Shown here in pieces: positions 1 to 54,738 of a DNA stretch of 64,000 nucleotides. Positions within the stretch are counted from its first letter, which is position 1; each line of letters opens with the position of its first letter. A model generated the notes under the pieces. It did not search any database. It was not told the origin of the DNA and saw only the letters and a list, made by a program, of their open reading frames with translations. Both the position numbers and the translations under genes were made by a program. Origin of the DNA: Megaleporinus macrocephalus (taxonomy: Eukaryota > Chordata > Actinopteri > Characiformes > Anostomidae); assembly GCA_021613375.1 (NCBI GenBank), contig CM038714.1, positions 41,629,623 to 41,693,622 of the forward strand. Reading direction: 5' to 3'.

Positions 1-815
1 CCAAAAATCAGACCCGGGCTAGCGGTCTGGACAAGGCCTAAATGCTCCTGTGCTCCACACCAACCCTAACCTGAACAGATCAGATCTGTATTGAAGGCCA
101 TTCCTGCCGGGTGGAGGAGCATGTTTTTTGTTTCTGGCAGCCGGATGTCAAAATACTGACTTATGTTTCCCCAAATAATCATTTACTTTCTCAAAATAAT
201 GTAACTAGAAACAGTGCCCTACTTTTTTTCAAAACAAATCATTATTTTGAAATAATTAATTAATGAATTTAAAAGCAATTACATAAGAAAATGCTATTCT
301 TTTGTCACAGTAAGTTTTTATGCCCAAATTGAGAGACATTTGGTTAGTATTTTGAGAACATAAGTAATTATTCAAATATACAAAGTCAGAATTTTGACAT
401 ACTGCTGCCCACCTACCTGCTAGAAACGTCCTTCCACACTAAAGGCCTATTTTACTCATTACATTAAAAGCTGCAGCTTTTTTGAGGGCTTAATGGGGTT
501 TTTCTCATGGAAGGAGCCAAATGTCCCCACAAAGACAAAATGTTTCCATCATCATAAGGACATCTGGTCTCCACAAGGGGCTAAATACACACACAGCCAC
601 ACACAAGCGCAATCACGTATAACCCATAGCTTTATCCGTGTGTGTGTCTCACACAATCAGTGTCTCTGTGCTGAGTATATTGTACATTTTGGTTTTAAAT
701 GGCATTTTTAATATCATGGTAAGCAGCCAAATAATCTCAATAATCGAACTTTTTACCGTTCTGAGGACATTCAGTGCCCACAAAGCGTCAAACACATACA
801 CACACAAACACATCT
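1..815. other. AT-rich non-coding flank
   Basis: I see no exon with conserved coding sense here. The short open frames are not supported. If the 816-1055 exon is real this would be its first intron. Confidence 0.4.
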
Positions 816-1055
816 TTATCCCGGTTTCTCCATCCACCCTTTCGCCGGGGGGAGCCCGGGTGACCCTAAGCCCATGAAAGGATACTGAGGCGGCGGTACC
901 GCTGCTGACGGCTGTGGGGCGGTCGGGGCTCCAGGAGTCAATGAAACCGGCGGCAAATTCGCCCTTAGTTGGCCGGCCGGCGGCGGCCCTGCTACGGCCG
1001 CACTGACCGCAACCCCGCCGGTGGGTTTGGGAACCACTTTGGGCGGTAAACTCAT
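816..1055 (-). CDS. Candidate 5' coding exon of a neighbouring gene (possibly eif4g3)
   Basis: Minus-strand open frame from an ATG at 1055: MSLPPKVVPKPTGG, then a Pro/Ala-rich stretch ending near PPPQYPFMG. It lies in a GC- and CpG-rich island unlike the AT-rich surroundings. The true exon end is unclear: there is no strong GT donor, only weak options near 896 and 875. Known synteny: EIF4G3 lies downstream of ECE1 in the same orientation in mammals, which is the geometry here. I do not recognise the peptide itself, so the name is inference from position; it may also be non-coding promoter sequence. Confidence 0.4.
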   Translation of the reverse strand: MSLPPKVVPKPTGGVAVSAAVAGPPPAGQLRANLPPVSLTPGAPTAPQPSAAVPPPQYPFMGLGSPGLPPAKGWMEKPG

Positions 1056-1500
1056 ATCAAAACAAACCAAAAAAAATACCAAGAGAATCCTACGGCACGG
1101 CTAAAGGTGGACGCCTATCGTATCATACATAGGCAGGCTGCTTCTTCTTCTTTCAGCGCGACGTTAATGTTGACGTTTTTGGTATAAAAAAGCCATTTTC
1201 TGGGCGAAGTTACGATTTCTCCAGGCTGTAGGTGCTGCTGTTTGTTCTTCATGGGGACGGTTCGTCTCCTTTTCTCCGCCCTGCACCTCCACAGACACCC
1301 CGGTATCAGTCCGGCTCGTCTCCAGACTCGCTTCACGCACACATTGTCCTCGTTTTGCTCCGACTTGGGTGTGATTTATCATTTAAGGTCGCAGATTTAG
1401 CTCAACATGGCGTTTTTGCGGGCCGCCTCAAGCCGAGTCCGGCAGGACGGGAGATTTCGGAAAACCTCGGCTGAGCTTCGGAAACGCTCGGCTTTTTACC
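1056..1500 (-). promoter_or_regulatory. CpG-rich island, probable minus-strand promoter
   Basis: The segment keeps many CpGs (around 1210-1330 and 1400-1500) in a CpG-poor window and sits directly upstream of the Pro-rich open frame at 1055. It contains acatggcg near 1405, resembling a YY1 ATGGCG core common in housekeeping promoters. No TATA box was identified. Direction is inferred from the open frame. Confidence 0.4.
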
Positions 1501-1997
1501 TCAGGCTAAAGAAAAGATACGGATAGAATTGCTGATATTTCACTACTAAACGCCTATACACGAACTTCAGGTCAGACGTATATCAAATTATAGAGGTTAA
1601 ATATAAAATCTGGACGACGTATCCGCAGAAAATACGCGAAGTTGCGGTTTCGTTTCCAAAATAAACCAGTGAAGCGTTGCGTTGTGAAGGGGCGTGGTCT
1701 AACTGTCAACCTCAGCAGGAACGGAACAGAAAAATGAGTGACTTTTAAGCGGTATTTGCTTTCCCCAGCTCTGTCTAAAAGAAGCGAATCTGCAAAACAC
1801 ATGCGTAATTTTGTGCTAAAGTGGAATTCAATTTACAAACAAAACAAAATGAGCCTTAAAATCTTTTGTAACGTTTTAGCAATAATGCGTGTGCAGTGAC
1901 ATCTAGCGGTGATGCAGTGCGTAGATTACGCAAGACTGGGATGCTGCAGACTCACTGCATCATTCAAAATAATACACAATATCTAGCAAATGTGCTT

Positions 1998-2050
1998 AAT
2001 AATAATAATAATAATAATCATCATCATCATCATCATCATCATAATAATAA
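1998..2050. repeat. Compound AAT / ATC microsatellite
   Basis: A run of AAT units followed by seven or more ATC units and again AAT. The poly-His/Asn open frame over it is an artefact of the repeat. Confidence 0.9.
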
Positions 2051-2116
2051 CCATTGTTGTTATTATTATTGTATATTTTAATATTTATTAACTATGACAT
2101 ATATTCCATTTATATA

Positions 2117-2730
2117 AACTCACTGAGCACTTTATTAGGTACACCTCCTTGTTTCATTTAATCTCTTACCATATAGGTGCCCTTTGTAGTTCTTCCACCT
2201 TTACTCTGTTCTTCAGTGATCAGGACCCCCACCAGTGGGCAGGTATTGTTTTTGTGGTGGATCATTCTCAGCACTGCAGTGACAGTGATGGTGTGCTGTG
2301 CTGGTGTGAGTGGATCAGACATAGCAGGGCTGCTGGAGTGTTTCAAACACCTCAGTGTTGCTGCTGTACTGAGAATAGTACATCAAACTGTGTTCTGTAG
2401 GCAGTGTCATATGACCCCAGATCAACTGCTAGAGAATGACTAATACAAACTGTGCAGCAGCAGATGATGAATCGTTTCTAACTTTACAACTACAAGGTGG
2501 GCAGGCAAGGTAGGAGTGTCTAATAGAATAGACTGTGAGTGGACACTGCTGTGGTGGTCCTGTGGGTCTCCTGACTATTAAAGAGCAGGGTAAAAGTGGG
2601 ATAACAAAAAACGTACGCAAAGAAACAGATGGACTACAATGTAATTGGATATTTACATAGTGCTCCTATATGGTAAGTGGAATATACATACAAGTAAGGT
2701 GCACCTAATAAGCCTTCAGTCAGTGAGTGT
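2117..2730. mobile_element. Palindromic non-autonomous DNA element (teleost type)
   Basis: The left end reads cactgagcactttattaggt and the right end carries its inverse around 2695-2730 (cacctaataag, then cagtgagt). The interior has the characteristic phrases cagcactgcagtgacagtga and gtgagtggatcagacatagc seen in a fold-back repeat common in ostariophysan genomes. A related element is at 28551-29273. Confidence 0.75.
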
Positions 2731-2781
2731 ATGTGCAAATATTAGCTCATACTTAAAATTTCAATAATCATATTAAAATAT

Positions 2782-3084
2782 GGCAGTATGGTGGTGTAGT
2801 GGTCAGCGCTGTTGCCTCAAAGCAAGATGATCCGGGTTGGCTAACTGGTCCAGGCCATTCTGTGTAGAGTTTGCATGATCTACCTGTGCTTAAGTGGGTT
2901 TCCTCCAGGTTCTCCGGCTTCCTCCCACAGTCCAAAGACATGCATGTTAGGTTGATCGGTCACTCTAAATTGCCCGTAGGTGTGAGTTTGTGCGTGAGTG
3001 TGTGTTGGCCATGTGATGGACAGGTGACCTGTCCATGATGTTTGCCTAATGACGGTGGGATTGGCTCCAGATGGATGGATGGAT
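2782..3084 (+). mobile_element. SINE-like dispersed repeat, copy 1
   Basis: Starts ggcagtatggtggtgtagtgg, includes cctcccacagtccaaagaca and ctctaaattgcccgtaggtg, and ends in a TGGA tail. The same sequence recurs at 30986-31335 (minus), with partial copies at 43756-43870 and 32245-32339. Confidence 0.8.
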
Positions 3085-6030
3085 ATTTTTCAAATCCAAT
3101 AATGATCTAATTAACATTCACTAATCAAATATCAATCAATCAGGGCCTTTATTGTCTTGTCACACAGTCACAAGTATATATATCTGACAATGCCTAAAAG
3201 CTGGGGTTGTTTGGCAGCCAGTGGAATGTTTGGATTCCACTAAACATCAGCACATTCCTCAAGCAAATGTGACGGAGTCAAAAAAAAAAGGAAACCAAAT
3301 GAAATGATTCAAAATCTCATCATGAACTACTTCACAAAAAGGAAAGCTGAAGCTGTTAGAATGGATGTGACAGTCTGCCTGACTTGTACAGCTTTGGAAA
3401 TCTGTGGGTAGATGCTGTGCATGTAAGACTGCCCACAAATATCACACAATACGAAGTGTTCTGCAAAGAAGAGTGGGTGGAAGTTCTTCAAATAAGAACA
3501 GAAAGACTCCTGGCTGGTTATAAAAAGCATTTCTAAGCTGTGATATCAAGTGGGTGTTACTACATTTGGACTTGGGCCATCCAAACTTTTTAATATAAAA
3601 GTAATAAATAAGTAATAAGAGCAATAAAGTAACTAAACTTTTGCATACTGTAACTTGTGTAGCTCATAAAGTGGCTAGTGTACGGAAGCTGACCTGGCCT
3701 AATATAGTTAACAGTGAATGTAGGAGTTGTAATAAAACACTGAAAGAAAGTTGTTTATTTTTATTTATTAATAACATTGACATTAATTGTAAAAAAAAAA
3801 AAAAACACACATTGGTGTTTGGCTTATGTTGCTAAGGAACTCGTATTGAGTCATAAAGAACCTATACACACTTGAATACTTTAGAAAAACTTTAACTGCT
3901 CACAGACGTCCAACTCCCAAGAAAGGCATAAACCCATCCAAACACAGCCTCATGTTGTTTGAGGTAGAGTCTGGATCAGACTAATTCATTTCACATCACT
4001 CTACAACTTGAACAAAATGATAGTTGAGTGAAAAAATGTACACAGTCCGCCTCGTCTCAGGTTGGGTATCCAAAGTTGCTCCTTTAATTTTGCACTGAAG
4101 CCAAACTTTTCTTTTAGCGCTGCTTAGCCGTAGGTGTTGAACTCTGTCTGAACTTCTGTTCATTTTTACAGAGAACAGTATGTCATACAGTGCCAGAAAC
4201 CACACAAGCAAGTCTATTAGAGCTTATTTAACAGTTCCTCATGGTTTGAGTCATGTGTGTGATGATTTAGGAAAGCACTTCGCACAATGCTAACTCGGTA
4301 GCTAACAGCTTCCATCGCTTGTTTAAGTACACTAGCCTCGTCGCTCCAGCATAAAACTGAAGAAGAAACCTTCAGACACTAAACTAGATAGACGAAGGGA
4401 ATAATTCTGGACATTTGCTTCATTCTTAGTTAGAGCTTTACATGAAATAAGAAAAAATCACAGCCAGTGTTCACATGTGCAGAGTCTAAACCTCAGCCAA
4501 ATCAATGGACCAACAACATGGAGCAGCATGCTGCTTGTGTGGAGCAGCAAATATTCACAATCAGCCCAGACCAGATACAGCATAAGAACATATTTTGGTA
4601 TGAGCTTCATAGTAAATGTAAATTTATATGCCTACAGGCCAACTTTTAAAAACTCATATATATACACTGCAGTCTAACAGTCTGAGACCACTAGTGGAAT
4701 TGCTTTTATTTTTTTTTCTTTTCTAATTTAAAGGAGAAATCCTCCAAATTTAATTCTTTACAGTGGTGATAGAACACCCTGGGGATGTGATATCTACAAC
4801 ACAAATACAGCTGTTTTGTTCACTATCCAGAACCATTAGTGAACCTCTACATGTTTTGTTATATGTAATATTGATTATGATAAGTTTTCTTTGGAGACTG
4901 TTTTGGCTTACAGTGCCCTGCATGTGCTGAAAATATGTCTCAGAAATTAGGCAAGAATTTCATGTAATAACTTCCTGTGAGGTTCTATCACCCTGTTGTG
5001 GCTAATTCTGACTCAAGAGTAGCACATTTCATTCAACCCCTCTAAATTCCTTTGTTTACGTATTAATGACTTCATTGTGCAGAAACTACAAAAGATCAAT
5101 GTGATTTATTACAACGGCTTTATCAACATGAGATATTAACATGAATTTTTTTTTATTTAATGATGGTATGCACTTGATGAATGGATCAAATCCACTTGAA
5201 CATGTGCTTCAATAGAAAGAATAAGTTGCTAAAAAATACAAAAAAGACATTTTGGATCTCACCGTACAGGCACTAATGGTTTAAAGGATTAAGTCAATTT
5301 ACCAGCAACCAACACAACGGAGCAAAATCTTTTCCAGGCACTAAATAAGTACAATATTTTTTTATATACAGCAAGGGAGAATGACTGGATTCCTGAAAGG
5401 CCAGCAAGTTCTAAGGTTTCTATACCCACTAAACCTAACCATTAATAGATAAGAGTAATCAGTAACAGATAAATCAGTAAAACCAGAGTAAACCAGTTTG
5501 GGTAGGCAAATCACCAAACTGTGCTGGCCGCCGGCCCTCCTGGACCAAAGCTGTGCACACGCACGGATTGAGCTATGCGCTGCTCTAGCACACCATATCA
5601 AACTCATGAAGGCCAGGATAATTGCTAGAGCAAGGACAACCAGGGCAGTGGGACCCCAGGACTGTGGTTGAGAAACCATGCTCTTGCAAGGCTTCTAAAC
5701 CAAGCCCCCTAAATAACAGTCCCGCATACTGAGTGGCTGTTCATTTATTATATCTTCCTAAAGTAATCTGGTTGACTTGATCAAGCCCTGAGGAGCATTT
5801 GAATGGAGGAATCAGGTGGAGATGATTAGAGCTGGAGTTAAACTCACTTACAATCAGCTACTGCACATACTATTGCTGCACACACTTCGGAACAGACGAG
5901 CTCTAATCCACACATATTATCCATTAAATCTTAATACAAATGTTCATTTTTGCAAATCCAAATATGCTTCCAAACCTCTGGATACTAAGCAAGACTCATC
6001 CTGAATCAGTGCTTCTACACTAAGATACTT
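3085..6030. other. Intergenic AT-rich stretch without genes
   Basis: No coding exon, RNA gene or clear transposon was recognised. A 105-residue minus-strand open frame at 5362-5679 has no recognisable domain. This is the spacer between ece1 and the CpG island. Confidence 0.5.
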
Positions 6031-6300
6031 TATGTATATCGTCGCTGTCCAATAAAAAAAAAAACAAGAATCTTCAAAACTGTAACTTTACAGGAGAGAC
6101 CAAAAACAAACTTTACTTTCAATGTAGTTCAATGGAACCAGAATTATGTCCGAGTTATTTTGGAGCACTTCTATTGGTCCGTTCATCATGAAACTTTTAG
6201 ACAATATAAAAGGTCATTGGCGTGTTGAAATGATGTAGAAAACTTAAAATCGCCAAAAATGGAGCTACATGTTTTTCATTGGACAGAGACGATATGCACT
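6031..6300. mobile_element. Short MITE with ~27 bp terminal inverted repeats
   Basis: The left arm tatatcgtcgctgtccaata is inverted at the right end as cattggacagagacgata. A diverged copy in opposite orientation lies near 62612-62850 (shared phrase gaacggaccaatagaa). No coding capacity. Confidence 0.7.
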
Positions 6301-8027
6301 CAGATCCAAACCACCAATACGCCTTACACACATACAGCAGGTCACACACGTTCATACACACAAGGCTTTAAGTATTGCACAGTGCATGCATAGGCATTTT
6401 GTTTGTCGAAAGTGGTCCAATACAAACAATATCAATCAAACAGAGCATATACAGACAATACAGACATGCATCAGTCAGTGTCATGCCTACATTAGGAAAT
6501 TCTGAAGCCGTTTTTCTCTATGGAAAACAAAGAATGCAGTTTTTGCTGCTACCACAAATTAAATTAAACAAATTGTTTCAATCATGATTCTTTTTTGTTG
6601 CTTTTTAGGATACAATGTAAGTTGTGTCGCTAGCTTGCATCGGATTTGTCTCTTTATGGACTTTGTCATTCAGAGGATCTAGTAACATTTAAAGGGACAC
6701 TGTACATACAGCAAAACGTATGGGCTTTGGAACAAAGGGACAAAACCAGCTTAATGGTTCCTAATATGTGCAAGTTGTTGATCAGATGCAACTTCAGAAG
6801 TCTATATTTGATCAATGGACAAGAAAATAATATAAGAAAACATTGCAGTTTGGCATAGCGGATAAATGAACTGTAATCAATTTAAATTAACAAAGCATAT
6901 TTTTCTGCGTAGTGTTACTGTTATAAAGACAACATTTCCAGAAGTGTTACTTTAAAGCACGAGGGAAAATGTTTCTTAACAGCCACCGCGCACTGAACAC
7001 ATATCAGTTTTACCCTGCGCCACATAGCCTAGCAAAACTGTGTAATGTGAAAAATACTATATAGAATGAACAGCAGTAAAAGTTCTGAAAAAATCAAATT
7101 CAAGCTGTACAAACTAATAGAAATAAATCTTTTAGTATAATGAATCATACTGTTAATTAGCAGAAATATATGAGGTGAAAAAATCTGGGCTAGTTTGCTG
7201 AGGTAATATTAGCATTAGCATCTGTCGTATGTGAAAGACAGAAAGTGTTTTTCAATGAGCTCTCTAGTTCAGTAGTTTGGGGACTGGCAAGTGAATGAGC
7301 AATGCTCTAGGGTGTCCTTTTAACAAAACATTTTCAAAGTGGTTACTATGATGCTCTAGAAAAATAGAAAGTGCTGAGAGTTCGGTACAATCAAAAACTG
7401 GAAGCAGGGTGACCTCTTCAGCTTGACTTTGGGAACTTTTTAAATTGACAGATGCATGTTGTATGTTAAATGTTTTCTTTACCGCACTTATGACTATAAA
7501 ACTAGGAGCAGGTTTTCCCATTATCAGTTTACTACTCACTGATAAGTTCTCAGCGACCTGTTAGCTACCTAGCTAGTTGTTTACAACTTTATATGCTTCC
7601 ATGTAGTAATCTATAACATGCGAATTGTCACAAATTTGCTTTTCATGAGCAGAAAATGTAATTAAAGTAGGCTGATCTGATTGCAGACTAATAGTTAACA
7701 GGCTAAAAAGGCTCATTTGGACAAAATGTTACTGAAATGTTAACCGAATGTCTAAGGTTAATTGAAAGAAGGAAGTTTCAGTTGCATAGAGCATTGCTGT
7801 TCCTGACATCTATATCTGGGTCACTGTAAACAAAATTAAAAAATGTTTATGAATTGAAAAAATATCCAGTCCTAAAAAATGAAAGTATGGCAAATCACTC
7901 ATGTGAGCTACCTTGTATATTATTGATTCCATGTTGCTGCATACTGCCTCCACATCCATGTTTCAGGCAATTATAACAAAGTCAATGTTGAAATCCAATG
8001 TCTCAGTTAACACAGTCTCAATATGGC
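6301..8027. other. AT-rich spacer downstream of ece1
   Basis: I see no exon or recognisable mobile element here. It could include the distal part of a longer ece1 3' UTR. Confidence 0.4.
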
Positions 8028-8671
8028 TTTAATTTAACATAGTAACAGGAAAACAATAGACTTGAAATATTTGAATTTCATACTATTTCTATTGGATCAC
8101 TCATCATTCATTCACATTCCAAAAAAGTTATAAGGTTTTCTTATGACAGCAAAAAAAATATAAAAATGAATAAATGTACAAAACATTGCCAGTTGATGTC
8201 TGTGTTGTAGACATGAATACATGTGTAGTGCATTTAATCACATGCAACTTTTTTGTCACTAGTTTCTATCAGTGAGACTTTTTTGTGAAATCAATATTTT
8301 CATTAAAAAATTGTAGTAACGCAATATCCGCCTTACCAAATGTAAAAAAAACAAAAAGAGAATAAATATTAGTTCCCCTTATAAAAAATAGAAACACATG
8401 ATCAAGACATATGTATATATGTACAAAACCTGAATAGCTACTGTTAACTGTTCTTTCACCCATGTTATAACTATCAGGCAGTCTTCCAGTGTTTACGAAG
8501 TTCCTTCTGTATGCACTTCATACCTGAGGCACATTTCCATGCACTTCCTCAGAGAATTACAAAGAAAACCTCCTCCAGCTTCCGCAGTCCACATAAGGCA
8601 ACCTGAGAGAAAAGCAAAGGGCAGGCAGTGCTGTTTCCTGCGCTGCTTGCCGGACCACATGTTCACTGGGA
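8028..8671 (-). other. Probable ece1 3' UTR with candidate poly(A) signals
   Basis: The stretch downstream of the stop codon has no AATAAA on the minus strand until about 5749, but ATTAAA variants occur at 8238-8233 and 8033-8028. These would give 3' UTRs of roughly 430 or 640 nt. The end point is inferred only from these hexamers. Confidence 0.35.
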
Positions 8672-50730
<42,059 letters not shown>

Positions 50731-51470
50731 AGCAACAGAAAAAAAAGTCTTCTGAGTGCGTCTGAATGTGCGACTTTGGAAGTCTATTGTAATCTCCTGA
50801 ATACAGGATCCATCAGACTGAGCCCGCCTGTGTCATATCAGGTCCAACAGTTCAGAGGAAACACTCTGGCCACTGGGTATTAGTGTGCGGGGGTCTTTCC
50901 TTCACCTCCCCCCACCTCCTGCCCTCCAAAAGTCCACCAAAAAGTGTCAGTCGGCTCCTCTCTGGGGGTTTAGGCTCGGTCAGAGGAGCTAAATGTGTGC
51001 TAGGAGAGCTACCCAGGCTGCTGTTAACTCTTGTTTTGTGGCTCCACAACTCTTGTTTTAAGTCTCGGTTGCAGCTTCTTATTTTAGGTCCTTGTTTTAG
51101 CCTCTCGTTTTAAGTCCTTAATTAAGTTCCTTGTTCTAGCTTGAACTTTCTCCTAGCAAGCCCAGGCGCCTAACGAAAAACAGGAAGGAGAGAGAGCGAC
51201 TTGATCAACTTATGTTGAGTGTGTGAGAGAAAGGGCGTGCGTGTGTGTGCTTGTGTGTTTGTGAGAGAGTGAGCGAGCGAGGGAGCGAGGGAGCGAGCAT
51301 GCATTCCAGTGTGGTTTCATTTAGAACAGGGAGGGAGCTTCTGGAGGTTCGGCCACGCCCACCCTTTCCCTCCGATCCACTGGCACGAGTAGGCGGGGTT
51401 TCTCACTTGGTGGCCACGCCCACCCCATGCTTTCCAGTCTTCAGTCTGGCCTGGGTCACTGTCACCCGAT
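50731..51470 (-). promoter_or_regulatory. Probable ece1 proximal promoter / 5' UTR
   Basis: Sequence upstream of the first ece1 ATG. GC/KLF-type boxes GGCCACGCCCACCC occur twice, at 51351-51364 and 51412-51425, with further C-rich stretches at 50905-50930. There is an in-frame stop at 50835-50833. No TATA box was identified. Assignment rests on position and box content. Confidence 0.45.
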
Positions 51471-51984
51471 AGTTTTCGCAGCCAGTGATTCCTGTCCACC
51501 CTGAGGCATTTAATAAAACATCTGCTAGTGTTTCGTCCTTCACGTTGGCCGTCCATCGCATACACAACCCCTAAATGAGAATGCTTTGGTTTGGTGTTTA
51601 GTTTTTTAAACTTTATTGACTCAGGCTTAAGCCTAAGCCTAACGTAAACAGTATTATGAAATAGTGGGACACCCTTGGCTCTACAGTCCTACAGGTTTAA
51701 TCAGGGTCAAAGAAACAAGCTCAGTGATCTTCTACTGTAAATATTATTTCCACACACAATGTCTTTGGACTTGGCACTTATATACAAATATATACAAGCC
51801 CAAAAGTATGTATCCAGCTTTCTAATGTTCTCAGCAACAGCAAGCTACGAAGGCTCAGCAAAGACCCCAAACATCCCTATCAGTACAACCGGTTGGAAAG
51901 TATGCAAGTGGAAAGTTCATGTAAGCGCAACTAGTCAGATTTAGACATTTCAGAACTCCTTTGGAACCATGTTGGCAATTATTC

Positions 51985-52200
51985 AGCACATCATGTTTGG
52001 AGAAAGAGGGGCTGCCAGTATGACCCCAAGAAGTACGATGTGAGAGCATCACAACATCGAGCTGCTTTTATTCAAACTGGATAGATGTGGCGGGTAATAC
52101 TGGAGGATACCTTTATTTCTTTGACCAAGAAACAGAATCTGGGAAGAAGGGGAACATTTCAATGAGACAATGAATCCAAACATACAGCCACTATAACTTT
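51985..52200 (+). pseudogene. Tc1-like transposase remnant
   Basis: tgtttggagaaagaggggct, then gagcatcacaacatcgagct and aatgaatccaaacatacagc parallel the order of Tc1 transposase coding sequence (W..KRG..., then D..NPKHT). Heavily decayed, no intact frame. Confidence 0.4.
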
Positions 52201-54329
52201 AACTGATTTAAAAAAAGAAGGTGGCACTATGAATTTTTTATCACTACTAAGTGCTCTTACTTGAATCGCAGTGAACACAAGTAACAGCAATTATTGGAGA
52301 ATTCTGAATTTTGTATTGTCCATCGGAGGGATCTTTCTAACCTTAAGGCGATAATGATGGTTAGCCAAGAGGAATGGGCCAAACCCAAACCACAGTGCAG
52401 CTTATTTACTTCTTGAAGTAGATATTTCAAAGCAGCAATAGTTTCCCTATCAGTTCTGTTTTTAAGCATATCTTGTTATGCTTATAAATACATACTGTGT
52501 TGTTCATATGTGTAAAAGTCAAAGTCAAAGACGAAACTATAGCAGTTTAATAATAGTAATAATAGCAGTATTATTTGAGTTATTCCAACATTTAAATTAC
52601 ACTAATATATCTCCCCTACTGCATTCCAACTCACTATATCAATATTTTCCAAAGGCTCAAGAAACCTTAATGTAGACCTAAAGCAGCCTCTTCAGTTACA
52701 GCACTTATTCCAGCCGGATTCTAGCTAGCAAAATGTCCATGCAAATCAGCTCCAAGACTGTTATGTAAACTGTCGGACGGCAGTCAGGAATATTTGCTTA
52801 AATAGATGTAAAAATATGCGACTGCAGCCTCCAAAAGGTAGTTCTGTTTCTTATTATCAAGTTATGTATGTCTGACTCCTCTCCTTCCCCCTAAATGTAG
52901 CTGTAGCAAGCTTTGCTTTTTAAATTCGCCCAGGAGCTACGAGCCTAATGTAGCTAACAAGTAATGGAAGCTTATAGCCACCAATCAATCATCACCCCCT
53001 TGCCTCAGTTGACAAATGGACTTGTTTATGTGGTTTCTGGTGTGTATGACACACTGTTTTCTATAAAAAAATGCTCTAAAGTACAGGCAGAGTTCAGGCT
53101 TCCAGACAACTGCCACTGTTTTTAGCTTTTTGCAGACAGCAGTACATCATACAGTGTCAGAAACCACAAAAGCAATAGGAAAATCAGACTGATATCTAAT
53201 GTAATCAATAATTTAAGCATTGGGATCAACAAGATTTTGGATGATAGATCATAAGCTGTCATTTGTGTTTAGAGTCATTTTTGTCTGGTTTTCTGATTTG
53301 ATTTGATTATGTAGGAAACTATAAGTCTGTTTAAGACTTTTTCAGTCTCATCTATAGCTCTAATCATTATTCCGGACCCTCTTAAATAATCTTAAAGGTG
53401 CCAAAGAATGACTTTATTCTGCATTGTAAATTGTTCTCTGATGAAATTGTTCCACTTAGATGGTATGCGACTTTGTTAGGGGTGAAAAAAGCTCAGAAGC
53501 AGGTTTACATGCCCATTTATGATTTGGCTCTAGAATAAAACAAGCTGTTTTGATGTTTTTGGTGGGTTCATGAACAATCTGATGAGCTCAGCTCTGATTT
53601 GCTGGTTCACAGTGAGACACCACACAATGCTCACACAGAAGCTACATCTCAAGGAAAATAAATTGAACCTCAGTGTAAATAAACTAGCTCGCCATATTTT
53701 TAGTTAGCTATGCTGACATGAATTACTTGATGCTTGTAGTAGCCAACTTTACCTATACTAGCTACTTGCTATCAATCTCAACATCAACACAGATTAAAGT
53801 TGATCTGCTTCAACCAAAGATAAAACCACACAGCATGGCTGCTACGTACAGGTTGCATTTGGGGTACTGCTCGTCTCTTCAGTGTCAAACGCTGAGCAAA
53901 GCTGCTCGATACTGTCCAAGGTTTGAGAAACTGATAACTTTGAATGAACTATTCAATTAAGATGCTGGAGAATAGGAAGCCAACTTCAGCCTCATTTAAT
54001 GATGAACACATACTATGCCTGTCAACAATTTGATTCCATGGAAAGAGTCTACAAATGCCAATATCATCTTTACAGACTGTAACAGTTGATATCTGCAAGC
54101 AGTCTGTCATTTTCATTGCTGTTGCTGTAGTATGTCCATTTAGGCAGTATAAATATGTTCTAAAAGTATAAAAACTGTTGCATAGAAGTCCTGGACTTTG
54201 GAATTGGCCTGTTTACAACAGTGTTTGGGTTTCATGGTATGTCAGCTCCATGTTTCCAACTCTACTTATTCAGCTATGCCAATTAAAATAGTTTTCCATT
54301 CTATGTCAGCTTTAATTGTTTTAATATTT

Positions 54330-54738
54330 AGCACTCATAGACACTATTGACACCTTGCCAGACATCCTGTACATTTGCACTCCTGGACACTATTTGACAC
54401 TTTGCTGTACATCCTGTACATTTGCACTCCTGGACACTATTTAAACACTATTTAATTTTCATATACCTTATTGCTGTTTTTTAATGTTTTTTTTGTACTA
54501 TGTTTGTAACTGCTGCTGGCTGCTAGATTTCCTTCGGGATCAATAAAGCATCTATCTATCCATCCATCCATCCATCCATCCATCCATCCATCCATCCATC
54601 CATCCATCCATCCATCCATCCATCCATCCATCCATCCATCCATCCATCCATCCATCCATCCATCCATCCATCCATCCATCCATCCATCCATCCATCCATC
54701 CATCCATCCATCCATCCATCCATCCATCCATCCATCCA
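54330..54738 (+). mobile_element. LINE 3' end with (ATCC)n tail
   Basis: gacactatttgacactttgc and tgtacatcctgtacatttgc match the UTR of the LINE in intron 1, followed by gatttccttcgggatcaata, then AAG and a (CTAT/CATC)n tail. Only the UTR is present. Confidence 0.8.
54551..54738. repeat. (ATCC)n microsatellite, about 45 units
   Basis: Long perfect tetranucleotide run forming the tail of the LINE end. The WMDG-repeat open frames are artefacts. Confidence 0.97.

Noticed and set aside
5362..5679. 105-residue minus-strand frame with a hydrophobic segment
   Set aside because: No domain recognised, no splice context, and no start with support. Kept only as unannotated intergenic sequence.
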